NCBI GenBank assembly: GCA_017506845.1 | Contig: JAFVMP010000249.1 | Coordinates: forward strand, 1-9,699 | DNA: 9,699 bases | From: Campylobacter sp. | Lineage (GTDB): Bacteria > Campylobacterota > Campylobacteria > Campylobacterales > Campylobacteraceae | Direction of reading: 5' to 3' | Shown: piece after piece, positions 1-6,860 of the stretch | Layout: every line of letters begins with the position of its first letter | Position numbering within the stretch: the stretch's first letter is position 1 | The notes under the pieces: model-generated | Told to the model about the DNA's origin: nothing | The model's input: only the letters and a program-made list of their open reading frames with translations | Database searches by the model: none | Made by a program: the position numbers and the translations under genes

Positions 1-404
1 AAAAGTGCTACAATCCCACTAACAGAGAGCCAAAAACCAATTATATATGGATTTACTAAATTCATTAAAGCACCCTTAGCAAAACAGCTCCAAAATGAAC
101 CATTAAGCCCACTTTTTTGCGTAGCTAAATTTTTAGCTCCATAAAATGTCAAATAAGCAATATAAAATAAAAAAATCGATCCAAAAATAGCTAGAATTTG
201 AGTTAAAAGCTCATTTTGACTAAATTTCAAAACACCAAAACTAATCCCAAATAGATATCCCATATCTACAGCCATCGCACCTAGTCCAATCCCAAGACCA
301 AGTCTAAATTTTACTAACGCATAGCTCATTATAAGCACATTAACTGGACCAATTGGTACTGCTGCACCAAATCCTAAGGCTAGTCCCTCTATAAATCCTT
401 GCAT
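1..404 (-). CDS. LysE/RhtB-family amino-acid exporter (3' end missing)
   Basis: This is the N-terminal 134 codons of an inner-membrane protein that continues beyond the left edge. Residues 11-22 (GFGAAVPIGPVN) match the N-terminal signature of LysE/RhtB exporters. They are followed by a glycine-rich second membrane segment (about 35-60), a third segment (about 67-90), and residues N118-P119 in the context NLVNPYIIGFWLS, which recalls the conserved Asn-Pro helix of the family. Family members export amino acids or related small solutes; the substrate here cannot be deduced. The ATG at 404-402 has an AAAGG ribosome site 6 nt upstream (AAAAGGTTTATA-ATG). The gene starts 14 bp after the mutS2 stop on the same strand, so it is probably transcribed with mutS2. 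Family assignment is fairly safe; specificity is unknown. Confidence 0.82.
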   Translation of the reverse strand, partial: MQGFIEGLALGFGAAVPIGPVNVLIMSYALVKFRLGLGIGLGAMAVDMGYLFGISFGVLKFSQNELLTQILAIFGSIFLFYIAYLTFYGAKNLATQKSGLNGSFWSCFAKGALMNLVNPYIIGFWLSVSGIVAL

Positions 405-418
405 TATAAACCTTTTAG

Positions 419-2620
419 CTATAATTTAACAACTTTTGAGCCAAATCCACCCTCGCTTGGCGTGCCATCTTTAAATGCTTTTACGCTTGGATGTGATTTT
501 AAAAACTCTTTTACAGCATATGCTAGCTTACCAGTGCCAATTCCATGCTTGATTAAAACCTCATCAAATCCAGCTAATAAACTATCTGAGATAAATTTAT
601 CTAATCTATCTATCGCCTCTTCTGCGCGTAGTCCATGCAAGTCAATCATCACGCTAGCACTTACTGGTCTAGCTACGCTTACATTTACCTTATTTTGATT
701 ATTTAAAGGAGCCTCGCTAGTGATTTTAAGTAAAGAAATTGGCACTCTAAAGCTAACTCCATTGCTATTTATAGTAGCATCATTTTTACTAATGCTTACT
801 ACTACGCCTTTTATCTTATCATATTTTACTCTATCGCCTACTTTTAATTTTGGTGGCTCGCTTATAATATTTGGTTTTTGAATCGCTTTTGCCATAGAAT
901 TTGCATTGTTTAGGCTTCTTTGTTTATCTTTAGTATCTTTTAAATTTATACCTCTTTTTGCCTCATTAATAGCTTTATAAAACTCAGTTTCTAACGCATT
1001 TAATCTTGCTCTTAGCATATCATCAGCTTTTACTTTTGCCTCTTTGGCATCTTTTAAGAGTAGATCTAATTTTAGCTCTTTTTCTTTTAGATTATCAAGT
1101 TTTAATTTTAACTCTAATTCTAAATTTATCGCTTTTGAGATCATCTCATTTAAATTCTCTTTATCATCACCATATGCACTTTTAGCACTAGCTACAAGAT
1201 TGGCTGGAATTCCATATCTACTAGCAGTCTCAAATGCATAACTTTTACCAATTATTCCTTTTAAAAACTCATACTTTGGTCTTGAGTTTTGTTCATCATA
1301 TAAAGCTGCTAAAAGCTCAACTTCGCTATTTTTAGCAAGTAACATAGCAAGGCGTTTGTGATGAGTAGTTATAACCATTTTGACATCATTTTTCATCATC
1401 GAAGTAAGCAAAATACTATATAAGCTTGCAGCCTCTTCAAAATCAGTTCCTAGCTCAATCTCATCAATACCAATTAATATCTGCTTTTTACCCAAAACTC
1501 TACTAAATCCAATCATTCTACCAGCAAAGGTTGATATATCATTTTTAGAGTTTTGTGGATCTTCTATAATGGCTTCAAATTCTTTAAAACTACCTATGCT
1601 GGATTTATCACTATTTATACTCATTGGCAAAAGATATTTAGCTAGCAATGCTGCACTCATTATGCTCTTTAAAAGCATACTTTTACCACCAGCATTTACA
1701 CCAGTTATTAGTAAAATTTTACCACGAAAATCCACGCTAACTCTCTTAGGATTTTTTAGCGCTGGGTGAGCAAACTGGCTTAAAATTATATCCTTACTAG
1801 AGTTAGCAAGCACAAAATTATAGTCCCTACTCTTAGCAAAGCTAACCCTAGAGATTAAGCTATCTATATAGTCAAAAGCTGAATTTATAAATTTCAAAAA
1901 TGGTAAATTTTTGCTAAAAATTGAACTAATTATCTTAGCATGTTCGTATAAAATCTCCTCTTTTTTATCTAGTAAATCGCTTTGCTGGGTCTTTAAATTA
2001 CTTACAATATCAGGCAAAATATAAAAATATCCGCCACTACTTCTACCAATTACTGTACCTTTTAAAGCGTGATTAAACCCTCCACGAACTAGCAAAGCTT
2101 CATTGGAATTTATATAGTGAATTTGAGTATCTACTAAATATGGGCTAAGGCTTTTTGTATAAATTAATTTTTTTAAACTCTCATCTATTTGGCGTTTTTT
2201 ATTTTTGTAGGCCTCATTTATAGATACTAAACGCTCATCAATACTCTCTTTAAACTCACCATTTTCATCAAAATATTGATCAATTTGCTCTATACTTGCT
2301 GGAATTTCAATCTTATCTAGATATCCACGCATCTTAGGGGCGAAATTTTGAGCTTTTAGATATTTAAAATACTCTATAATCTTACTAAATTCATATATTT
2401 CACTAATATGCAAAACAGCCTGTTTTGATAATCTCATCAATGCATCATCTAAATTTGCTATCTCTTTTGGGCTTTTTATATTAATTTGTGAAATCTCTTC
2501 TATTTTTTCATAATTTGCCTTGCTATCTCCACTTATAAAAAGCGGCTTAGGACGAGATAAAAATTCATTATAAGCACTTAAATATTCATTTAAATCTAGC
2601 TTTTTAAATAGTTCTTCCAT
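419..2620 (-). CDS. mutS2: MutS2 family ATPase/endonuclease with Smr domain
   Basis: A 733-residue MutS2 homologue. This family suppresses recombination between diverged DNA or rescues stalled ribosomes, and is distinct from mismatch-repair MutS; it lacks the mismatch-recognition N-domain. Domains in order: core and lever helices about 1-290; ATPase with Walker A GVNAGGKS (307-314), Walker B ILIGIDE (381-387) and the ITTHH switch (417-421); coiled coil about 490-560; a KOW-like basic segment (KLKVGDRVKY, 591-600); and a C-terminal Smr nuclease domain (about 658-733) with IDLHG at 659-663 and HGIGTG at 692-697. Walker A has V-N-A where P-N-T is usual, and the stretch after Walker B reads IELGTDF instead of the common LGAGTDP. 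This looks like lineage divergence rather than decay. The start has AGGA 4 nt upstream. The length is slightly shorter than the roughly 780 residues of Bacillus MutS2, and the frame is intact. Confidence 0.93.
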   Translation of the reverse strand: MEELFKKLDLNEYLSAYNEFLSRPKPLFISGDSKANYEKIEEISQINIKSPKEIANLDDALMRLSKQAVLHISEIYEFSKIIEYFKYLKAQNFAPKMRGYLDKIEIPASIEQIDQYFDENGEFKESIDERLVSINEAYKNKKRQIDESLKKLIYTKSLSPYLVDTQIHYINSNEALLVRGGFNHALKGTVIGRSSGGYFYILPDIVSNLKTQQSDLLDKKEEILYEHAKIISSIFSKNLPFLKFINSAFDYIDSLISRVSFAKSRDYNFVLANSSKDIILSQFAHPALKNPKRVSVDFRGKILLITGVNAGGKSMLLKSIMSAALLAKYLLPMSINSDKSSIGSFKEFEAIIEDPQNSKNDISTFAGRMIGFSRVLGKKQILIGIDEIELGTDFEEAASLYSILLTSMMKNDVKMVITTHHKRLAMLLAKNSEVELLAALYDEQNSRPKYEFLKGIIGKSYAFETASRYGIPANLVASAKSAYGDDKENLNEMISKAINLELELKLKLDNLKEKELKLDLLLKDAKEAKVKADDMLRARLNALETEFYKAINEAKRGINLKDTKDKQRSLNNANSMAKAIQKPNIISEPPKLKVGDRVKYDKIKGVVVSISKNDATINSNGVSFRVPISLLKITSEAPLNNQNKVNVSVARPVSASVMIDLHGLRAEEAIDRLDKFISDSLLAGFDEVLIKHGIGTGKLAYAVKEFLKSHPSVKAFKDGTPSEGGFGSKVVKL

Positions 2621-2650
2621 AAAATCCTACAAAAATTAATTTAAAGCTCA

Positions 2651-2656
2651 ATTATA
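2651..2656 (-). promoter_or_regulatory. Probable -10 box of the mutS2 promoter
   Basis: On the minus strand this hexamer reads TATAAT, about 30 bp before the mutS2 ATG. Upstream is TTTAAGGCAAAATTAG instead of a -35 box. That fits the Campylobacter pattern of sigma70 promoters, which rely on the -10 and AT-rich periodic stretches. It is likely the start of the mutS2-lysE unit. The assignment comes from sequence match only. Confidence 0.5.
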
Positions 2657-2694
2657 CTAATTTTGCCTTAAATCTATCCATTTTATGGGAATTT

Positions 2695-2724
2695 GATTTA
2701 AATTTAACTTATCAAATTTAAATC
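2695..2724. repeat. Perfect 11-bp inverted repeat in the divergent intergenic region
   Basis: Arms GATTTAAATTT (2695-2705) and AAATTTAAATC (2714-2724) are exact inverse complements around an 8-nt spacer. The repeat lies between the divergent mutS2 and OsmC-like genes, about 40 bp upstream of the -35 box at 2765. It cannot be a terminator for either gene, since both are transcribed away from it. It could be a regulator-binding site for the five-gene operon, but it is pure A/T apart from its end bases, so chance or a DNA-bending role remains possible. Confidence 0.4.
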
Positions 2725-2764
2725 TAAATTTAATAAATTTAAAAATATATTAAATTACTTTATA

Positions 2765-2793
2765 TTGACAAATAGCTATTTTATTGATATAAT
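2765..2793 (+). promoter_or_regulatory. Consensus sigma70 promoter of the OsmC-flavoprotein-ABC operon
   Basis: TTGACA (2765-2770) and TATAAT (2788-2793) are separated by exactly 17 bp, a perfect match to the general sigma70 consensus. The expected transcription start is near 2800, about 48 nt before the ATG. A perfect 12-bp palindrome, AAATAGCTATTT (2770-2781), sits in the spacer between the boxes, where a bound repressor would block RNA polymerase. Campylobacter sigma70 promoters usually lack a clear -35 hexamer, so this one stands out. The operator role of the palindrome is inference. Confidence 0.72.
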
Positions 2794-2802
2794 TCTTGCA
2801 TT

Positions 2803-2822
2803 AAAAGATTAATATATCTTTT
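2803..2822 (+). repeat. Small inverted repeat in the leader of the operon
   Basis: AAAAGAT (2803-2809) and ATCTTTT (2816-2822) are inverse complements with a 6-nt spacer, just downstream of the predicted transcription start. The stem would be only 7 bp and mostly A-T, so RNA stability is low. It could be an operator half-site pair or chance in AT-rich DNA. Confidence 0.25.
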
Positions 2823-2848
2823 TACTATATTTTAATAAGGAGATAAAA

Positions 2849-3379
2849 ATGGCAAACTGCGCTATAAATTCATGTACAAGACTAGACCCGATAGATAAAG
2901 CAGGTCTAGAGGCTCTAATCAAAGCTGGAAAAGAAAATCCAGATGTTATTAAAACTCTAAAATGTCGCACAGTGGCTGAGGGTAAATTTCGCCACGCTAA
3001 CTATATAAGAAATCTACCAGCATATATAGTAGATGAGCCACCTACACTTTTAGGCGATGATACTGCACCAAATCCTAGCGAGGCTGTTCTTGCAGCACTT
3101 GGAAGTTGTATAGCTGTAGGAATTCACGCTAATGCAATAGCTCAAAATATAGTTATTACAAAACTTGAAGTTGAGCTTGAAGGTGATCTAAATATCACTG
3201 CAGTATGGGGAACAGGCGATTTAAGCGATAAACCACTTGGTTTTACAGATGTAAGAGTAAATGTAATACTAGAAAGCAATGCAGACGAAGAGAGAAAAAA
3301 TGCTCTAATCGCTCACGCTCTAAAGTATTCACCAGTAGCAAATACTCTGCTTAGACAGGTAAATTTAGAAGCTAAATAA
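2849..3379 (+). CDS. OsmC-family protein lacking the second redox cysteine
   Basis: A 176-residue cytoplasmic protein with the OsmC/Ohr fold. The hallmark helix is PNPSEAVLAALGSCIAVG (about 75-91), with Cys87 in the position of the peroxidatic cysteine. The C-terminal motif, usually (C)PV, here reads KYSPVANTL (159-167), with Ser161 where classical OsmC and Ohr carry the resolving cysteine. A Cys-to-Ser form is known among OsmC-like proteins of uncertain role, so a standard two-cysteine hydroperoxide reductase is not the safest reading. Cys4, Cys9 and Cys39 are extra cysteines. The ATG has a strong AAGGAG 6 nt upstream. It is the first gene of a five-gene operon and the next start follows its stop by 9 bp, so it probably acts with the flavoprotein, for instance on a reactive or sulfur-containing intermediate (inference). 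Confidence 0.85.
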   Translation: MANCAINSCTRLDPIDKAGLEALIKAGKENPDVIKTLKCRTVAEGKFRHANYIRNLPAYIVDEPPTLLGDDTAPNPSEAVLAALGSCIAVGIHANAIAQNIVITKLEVELEGDLNITAVWGTGDLSDKPLGFTDVRVNVILESNADEERKNALIAHALKYSPVANTLLRQVNLEAK

Positions 3380-3388
3380 GGATAAAAA

Positions 3389-4444
3389 ATGGCACTACAA
3401 AAATTAGCAAAATTAGCAAACTTAATAGATAAAGAGGGAATATATCCTAAAGAGATCTTAAAACAGATAGCTCAAAATGGCGATTTTGCTGCGCTACAAT
3501 CTAGAGCAGATCTATATCAAGCCATAGAAAATATAGCTAAAATCTCTAAAATTTGCGGTACAAGTGGATTTTGCATGTGGTGCCAATTTGCTATTATCTA
3601 CTACCTTATAAATAGCGACAATACAGAGCTAAAAAACGAGCTACTACCAAAGCTTTATAGCGGTCAAATTCTAGGTGGCACAGCACTTTCTAATCCTATG
3701 AAAGCATTTGCTGGAATTGAGAAAAATCATCTAAAAGCTACAAAAGTAGAAGGCGGATATATCATTAATGGCAATCTACCATGGGTATCAAATATTAGCG
3801 AAGATAGCGTTTTTGGAGCTATAGCCTTAGATGATGATAATACTCCGGTAATGGGCGTTATAAGAGTTGGAGATAATGCTAGACTAAAATCATCTATTAA
3901 ATACTCAGCCTTAGAGGGTTCAGCTACAAAAAGCGTAGTGATAAAGAATTATTTCTTAAGCGACAATGATATTTTAAGTCAAAATATCTATGAGTATTTA
4001 GTGCGTATAACCCCAGGATTTATTCTACTACAAACTGGCATAGCAGCTGGAATTATCAAAGCTAGCCTTGAAGAGATAAATAAATCAAACGCAAGCCATG
4101 CTAATATCAACTCATATTTGAATTTAGATTTTAAAAGTTTGCAAAATGAGTATATATCTCTTTTAAATTTAGTTCAAAATTTAGCCAAAAATATTGATAA
4201 TATAAATCCTTTAGATATTTTAGAAGCTAGACTTTTAGGCTCAAATTTAACACAAAAGATTACATCAGCAGCAGTGCTATTTAGCGGTGCTAGAGGATAT
4301 TTAGAAAGTTCAAGAGTAGCACGCCTTCAAAGAGAGGGTAATTTTGTGCTAATAGTTACTCCAAGCATTAAGCATCTTTTAAAAGAGATAAGCGAAGTAA
4401 AAGCTGGAAGAGGCTGCATAAAATCATGGCGAGAAAAATTATAA
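3389..4444 (+). CDS. Acyl-CoA dehydrogenase-fold flavoprotein, possible SfnB/DszC-type monooxygenase
   Basis: A 351-residue protein with the acyl-CoA dehydrogenase architecture: an N-terminal helical domain (about 1-85), a beta domain opening with LGGTALSNP (92-100) and containing the segment GGYIINGNLPWVSN, and a C-terminal helical bundle ending in FSGARGYLESSRVARLQREG, the counterpart of the flavin-contacting region of the family. It is shorter than fatty-acid dehydrogenases (about 380 residues). I do not see the usual acyl-CoA signatures well kept, nor a beta-oxidation partner nearby. Relatives of this fold beside NitT/TauT-type importers include flavin-dependent sulfur-compound monooxygenases such as SfnB and DszC, which is the preferred reading; a dehydrogenase cannot be excluded. 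Such monooxygenases need a flavin reductase, and none is encoded here. AAGGA overlaps the preceding stop, and the downstream start follows by 13 bp. Confidence 0.75.
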   Translation: MALQKLAKLANLIDKEGIYPKEILKQIAQNGDFAALQSRADLYQAIENIAKISKICGTSGFCMWCQFAIIYYLINSDNTELKNELLPKLYSGQILGGTALSNPMKAFAGIEKNHLKATKVEGGYIINGNLPWVSNISEDSVFGAIALDDDNTPVMGVIRVGDNARLKSSIKYSALEGSATKSVVIKNYFLSDNDILSQNIYEYLVRITPGFILLQTGIAAGIIKASLEEINKSNASHANINSYLNLDFKSLQNEYISLLNLVQNLAKNIDNINPLDILEARLLGSNLTQKITSAAVLFSGARGYLESSRVARLQREGNFVLIVTPSIKHLLKEISEVKAGRGCIKSWREKL

Positions 4445-4457
4445 AAAAGGATAAGAT

Positions 4458-5375
4458 ATGGATAGAAGATATGCTCTTGGATTTTTGGCTGGTTTTTTAG
4501 CTCTAAGCACTACTAAAAGCTTGGCAAATCCTAAATTTAAAAAAGGTATAAAGATAGGCTATTTACCAATTTGCGATCATTTAATAATCATAGCTAAGGA
4601 TATATTTAGCAGTGATGAATTTACAATAACTCCGATTAAATTTTCTAACTGGGCAGATTTAAGTGAGGCTTTAAGAGCAAAAGCTATAGATGCTGCTTTT
4701 TTACTAGCTCCATTAGGATTAATGCTAAAAGGTAGTGGTGTAGATATAAAAGCAATTATGGCAGCACATAAAAATGGCTCAGCATTAGTAGCAAACAAAA
4801 AGATAAAAAGTATAAAAGAGTTAAATGGCAAAAATATAGCAATTCCATCTAGATTTTCTAGCCATTATTATATACTTCATCATCTTTTAACTAAGTATGA
4901 TATTAAGGTTAATTTAGTTGATATGGCTCCTACTGAGATGCCATTTGCACTTTTGACAAATAAAGTAGATGCATATATAGTAGCTGAGCCATTTGGACAA
5001 TTAGCCGTAAAAAGAGGTGCTGTTAATCTAATTTTAAGCAAAGATGTAGTGCCAAATCATATATGCTGCTTGCTTAATTATTCTAGTGAGTTAGCAAATT
5101 CCAAAGTAGCAAATCAGCTAACTAACGCATTTAAATTAGCAGCAAATTTTATAGAAAAAAACCATAGTGAAGCTGCTACTATAGGATCAAAAATTTTGGC
5201 TCAAGATGCAGATATTATAAATAAAATAATTAGTGAAAAAATCGTATCATATAGCGATTTAAAGATAAATAAAGAAGATCTAATAAACCTAAAAGAGTTC
5301 TTAATATCTCAAAATTTAGCAAATGATGGGTTGAGAAATTTAGATATAGATAGTTATTTAGTGGAGCAAGTATGA
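4458..5375 (+). CDS. ABC importer substrate-binding protein, NitT/TauT (NrtA/SsuA-like) family
   Basis: A 305-residue periplasmic solute-binding protein. The N-terminus MDRRYALGFLAGFLALS carries a twin arginine at 3-4 followed by a hydrophobic stretch, with a likely cleavage after SLA (about residue 23); this suggests Tat export, though the motif is not the full S/T-RRxFLK. The mature protein opens with KIGYLPICDHLIIIAKD (32-48), resembling the first strand and helix of NrtA/CmpA/SsuA proteins, followed by DAAFLLAPLGLML (78-90) lining the cleft and IVAEPFG (174-180), typical of the family. Known ligands include sulfonates, taurine, nitrate, bicarbonate and thiamine precursors; the residues visible here do not decide between them. 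It lies mid-operon after the flavoprotein and its stop overlaps the permease start (ATGA). Confidence 0.85.
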   Translation: MDRRYALGFLAGFLALSTTKSLANPKFKKGIKIGYLPICDHLIIIAKDIFSSDEFTITPIKFSNWADLSEALRAKAIDAAFLLAPLGLMLKGSGVDIKAIMAAHKNGSALVANKKIKSIKELNGKNIAIPSRFSSHYYILHHLLTKYDIKVNLVDMAPTEMPFALLTNKVDAYIVAEPFGQLAVKRGAVNLILSKDVVPNHICCLLNYSSELANSKVANQLTNAFKLAANFIEKNHSEAATIGSKILAQDADIINKIISEKIVSYSDLKINKEDLINLKEFLISQNLANDGLRNLDIDSYLVEQV

Positions 5376-6106
5376 AATATATTTATCAAAGTATAGTTTT
5401 AGCTTTTGTTATATTAATATGGCATATATTTAGCTCTGAATTAATCCCATCGCCTATGCAGGTTTTAGACGCATTTAGGCTAATAATAGATAATAATAGC
5501 TTACAAATTGGAATTATAGATTCGCTATATAGATATGGTATTGGGCTTATTTTGGGCGTTATTTTTGGGGTTATAATTGGTTTTATCTTTGGTTATAATC
5601 CAAAATTTGCCCAAGCATTTGATCCGCTATTTAATATTTTGCGTCCTATCTCGCCAATTGCATGGGTGCCAATTATCTTAATAATATTTGGAATTGGAGA
5701 TCTACCAACCATATTTATTATAGCATATTCAGTATTTTTCCCTATGGTATTATTATCTACAAAAGCCATAAAAGATCTACCTAGCCAACTAATATTAGTA
5801 GCTAAAAATTTCGGTGCTTCTAAATTGCAAATTTTCACCGGAGTTATCATACCATCTAGTTTTTTATCTCTTATATCTAGTCTTAAATTAGCCGCAGCTC
5901 TTGCTTGGATAAATTTAGTCGTAGGCGAAATGTTAGGAGCTCAAACTGGACTTGGATATATGATTATCGATAGTAGAAATCAATTAAGAATAGATATATT
6001 AATAGCTACAATTATTACTATAGGTATCATTGGTATGATAATTAATACTATATTTGGATATATAGAAAAAGTAGTATCAAGGAGATATGGCTATGATAGA
6101 GATTAA
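5372..6106 (+). CDS. ABC importer permease, SsuC/TauC-like
   Basis: A 244-residue inner-membrane protein with about six hydrophobic segments (about 5-22, 53-75, 95-108, 112-130, 165-190 and 207-230). The cytoplasmic coupling loop at 136-161 (LPSQLILVAKNFGASKLQIF then TGVIIP) is the EAA-type motif of binding-protein-dependent permeases, with the invariant glycine in NFGAS. Its size and layout match SsuC/TauC/NrtB permeases, which function as homodimers with the ATPase encoded next. The start codon overlaps the stop of the binding-protein gene (ATGA at 5372-5375), indicating translational coupling. The 3' end overlaps the ATPase gene. Confidence 0.88.
   Translation: MKYIYQSIVLAFVILIWHIFSSELIPSPMQVLDAFRLIIDNNSLQIGIIDSLYRYGIGLILGVIFGVIIGFIFGYNPKFAQAFDPLFNILRPISPIAWVPIILIIFGIGDLPTIFIIAYSVFFPMVLLSTKAIKDLPSQLILVAKNFGASKLQIFTGVIIPSSFLSLISSLKLAAALAWINLVVGEMLGAQTGLGYMIIDSRNQLRIDILIATIITIGIIGMIINTIFGYIEKVVSRRYGYDRD
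6081..6084 (+). promoter_or_regulatory. Ribosome-binding site that decides the ATPase start
   Basis: GGAG at 6081-6084 lies 2 nt before the ATG at 6087 but 8 nt before the in-frame ATG at 6093. The second spacing is normal for translation initiation and the first is too short. The ATPase therefore most likely begins at 6093 (MIEIKNL...), two residues shorter than the longest reading frame. Confidence 0.65.
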
Positions 6107-6836
6107 AAATCTTAGAAAATCATTTGGTGATATTTGCGTTTTAGATGATATAAATTTAAAGATTAATAATGGTGAGTTTTGCGTACTTTTAGGCTCTAGT
6201 GGAAGTGGTAAAAGTACGATTTTAAAAATTTTAAGCTCTCTTGAAAGCTTTGATAGTGGTGAGATTAAATTTGATCAAAAGAGCTTTAAATCTCAAATTC
6301 CAAACTCCAAAGAGCGTCAGATAATAATGCAACACTACTGCTTAATGCCGTGGCTTACTGCACTTGATAATATCAAATTTGCTCTAAAATGCTCTGGCTT
6401 AAAGGATAAAAAACTAATAGATGAAATAGCCAAAAAATATCTAAGCCTAGTAGGATTAAAAGATAAAATGAACTTATATCCAAATAGCCTAAGCGGTGGA
6501 CAATCTCAAAGAGTTGCAATTGCTAGAGCTTTGAGTTTAGAGCCAAAGGTGCTATTTTTAGATGAGCCTTTTAGTGCGCTAGATCCAGTAGTAAGAGCCA
6601 ATTTACAAAGTGAGCTAAAAGCACTAATGCAAAATAAACAAGCTATATTTGTAACTCACGATATCGATGAGGCTATACTTTTAGGTGATAAGATTGTAAT
6701 TTTACACGCTGGAAAGATAATTAAAGAGCTACAAAATCCTAAATTTACTCCAAATACTCCAAAGTATTTTGAGCTAAAATCAACGATTTATAAGCTAATA
6801 AACGGTCAAGTAGAAGATATAGAATATATGATTTAA
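6093..6836 (+). CDS. ABC importer ATPase, SsuB/TauB/NrtD-like
   Basis: A 247-residue nucleotide-binding subunit that powers the upstream permease. All ABC motifs are intact (numbered from the 6093 start): Walker A GSSGSGKST (34-42), Q-loop Gln80, signature LSGGQSQR (133-140), Walker B VLFLDEP (153-159), D-loop SALD, and switch His189 in VTHDIDEA. The VTHDIDEA segment and the short length are typical of the NitT/TauT transporter group. The start at 6093 is preferred because of the ribosome-site spacing; an ATG at 6087 would add Met-Ala. The gene overlaps the permease by 14 bp and ends the operon, with its stop inside the palindrome at 6835. Confidence 0.9.
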   Translation: MIEIKNLRKSFGDICVLDDINLKINNGEFCVLLGSSGSGKSTILKILSSLESFDSGEIKFDQKSFKSQIPNSKERQIIMQHYCLMPWLTALDNIKFALKCSGLKDKKLIDEIAKKYLSLVGLKDKMNLYPNSLSGGQSQRVAIARALSLEPKVLFLDEPFSALDPVVRANLQSELKALMQNKQAIFVTHDIDEAILLGDKIVILHAGKIIKELQNPKFTPNTPKYFELKSTIYKLINGQVEDIEYMI

Positions 6837-6858
6837 GATAGCCAAATTTGGCTATCTT
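6835..6858. terminator. Perfect 24-nt palindrome between convergent genes, probable bidirectional terminator
   Basis: The sequence AAGATAGCC-AAATTT-GGCTATCTT is identical to its own reverse complement and folds into a 9-bp stem with a 6-nt loop. It begins within the stop codon of the ATPase gene and ends 3 bp before the flaC stop at 6861, so it serves convergent transcripts from both sides. The plus-strand tail (TTATTATCTT) is moderately U-rich. The minus-strand tail is weaker (AAATCATATA), so termination of flaC may be less efficient. Confidence 0.75.
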
Positions 6859-6860
6859 TA

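Noticed and set aside
399..1769. Plus-strand open frames at 399-698, 1044-1241 and 1380-1769
   Set aside because: All lie antisense within or overlapping mutS2, whose MutS2 and Smr motifs are continuous; their proteins show no recognisable domain.
3401..3421. Short direct repeat of TTAGCAAAA in the flavoprotein gene
   Set aside because: Two copies encoding a LAKLA-type helix in AT-rich sequence; too short and too easily explained by amino-acid repetition.
4577..4831. Minus-strand 84-codon open frame
   Set aside because: Antisense to the binding-protein gene, with no family resemblance.
5155..5161. A7 run in the binding-protein gene
   Set aside because: Short A runs are expected in AT-rich coding sequence and there is no sign of phase variation here.
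5593..5850. Minus-strand 85-codon open frame
   Set aside because: Antisense to the permease gene; no domain and no independent support.
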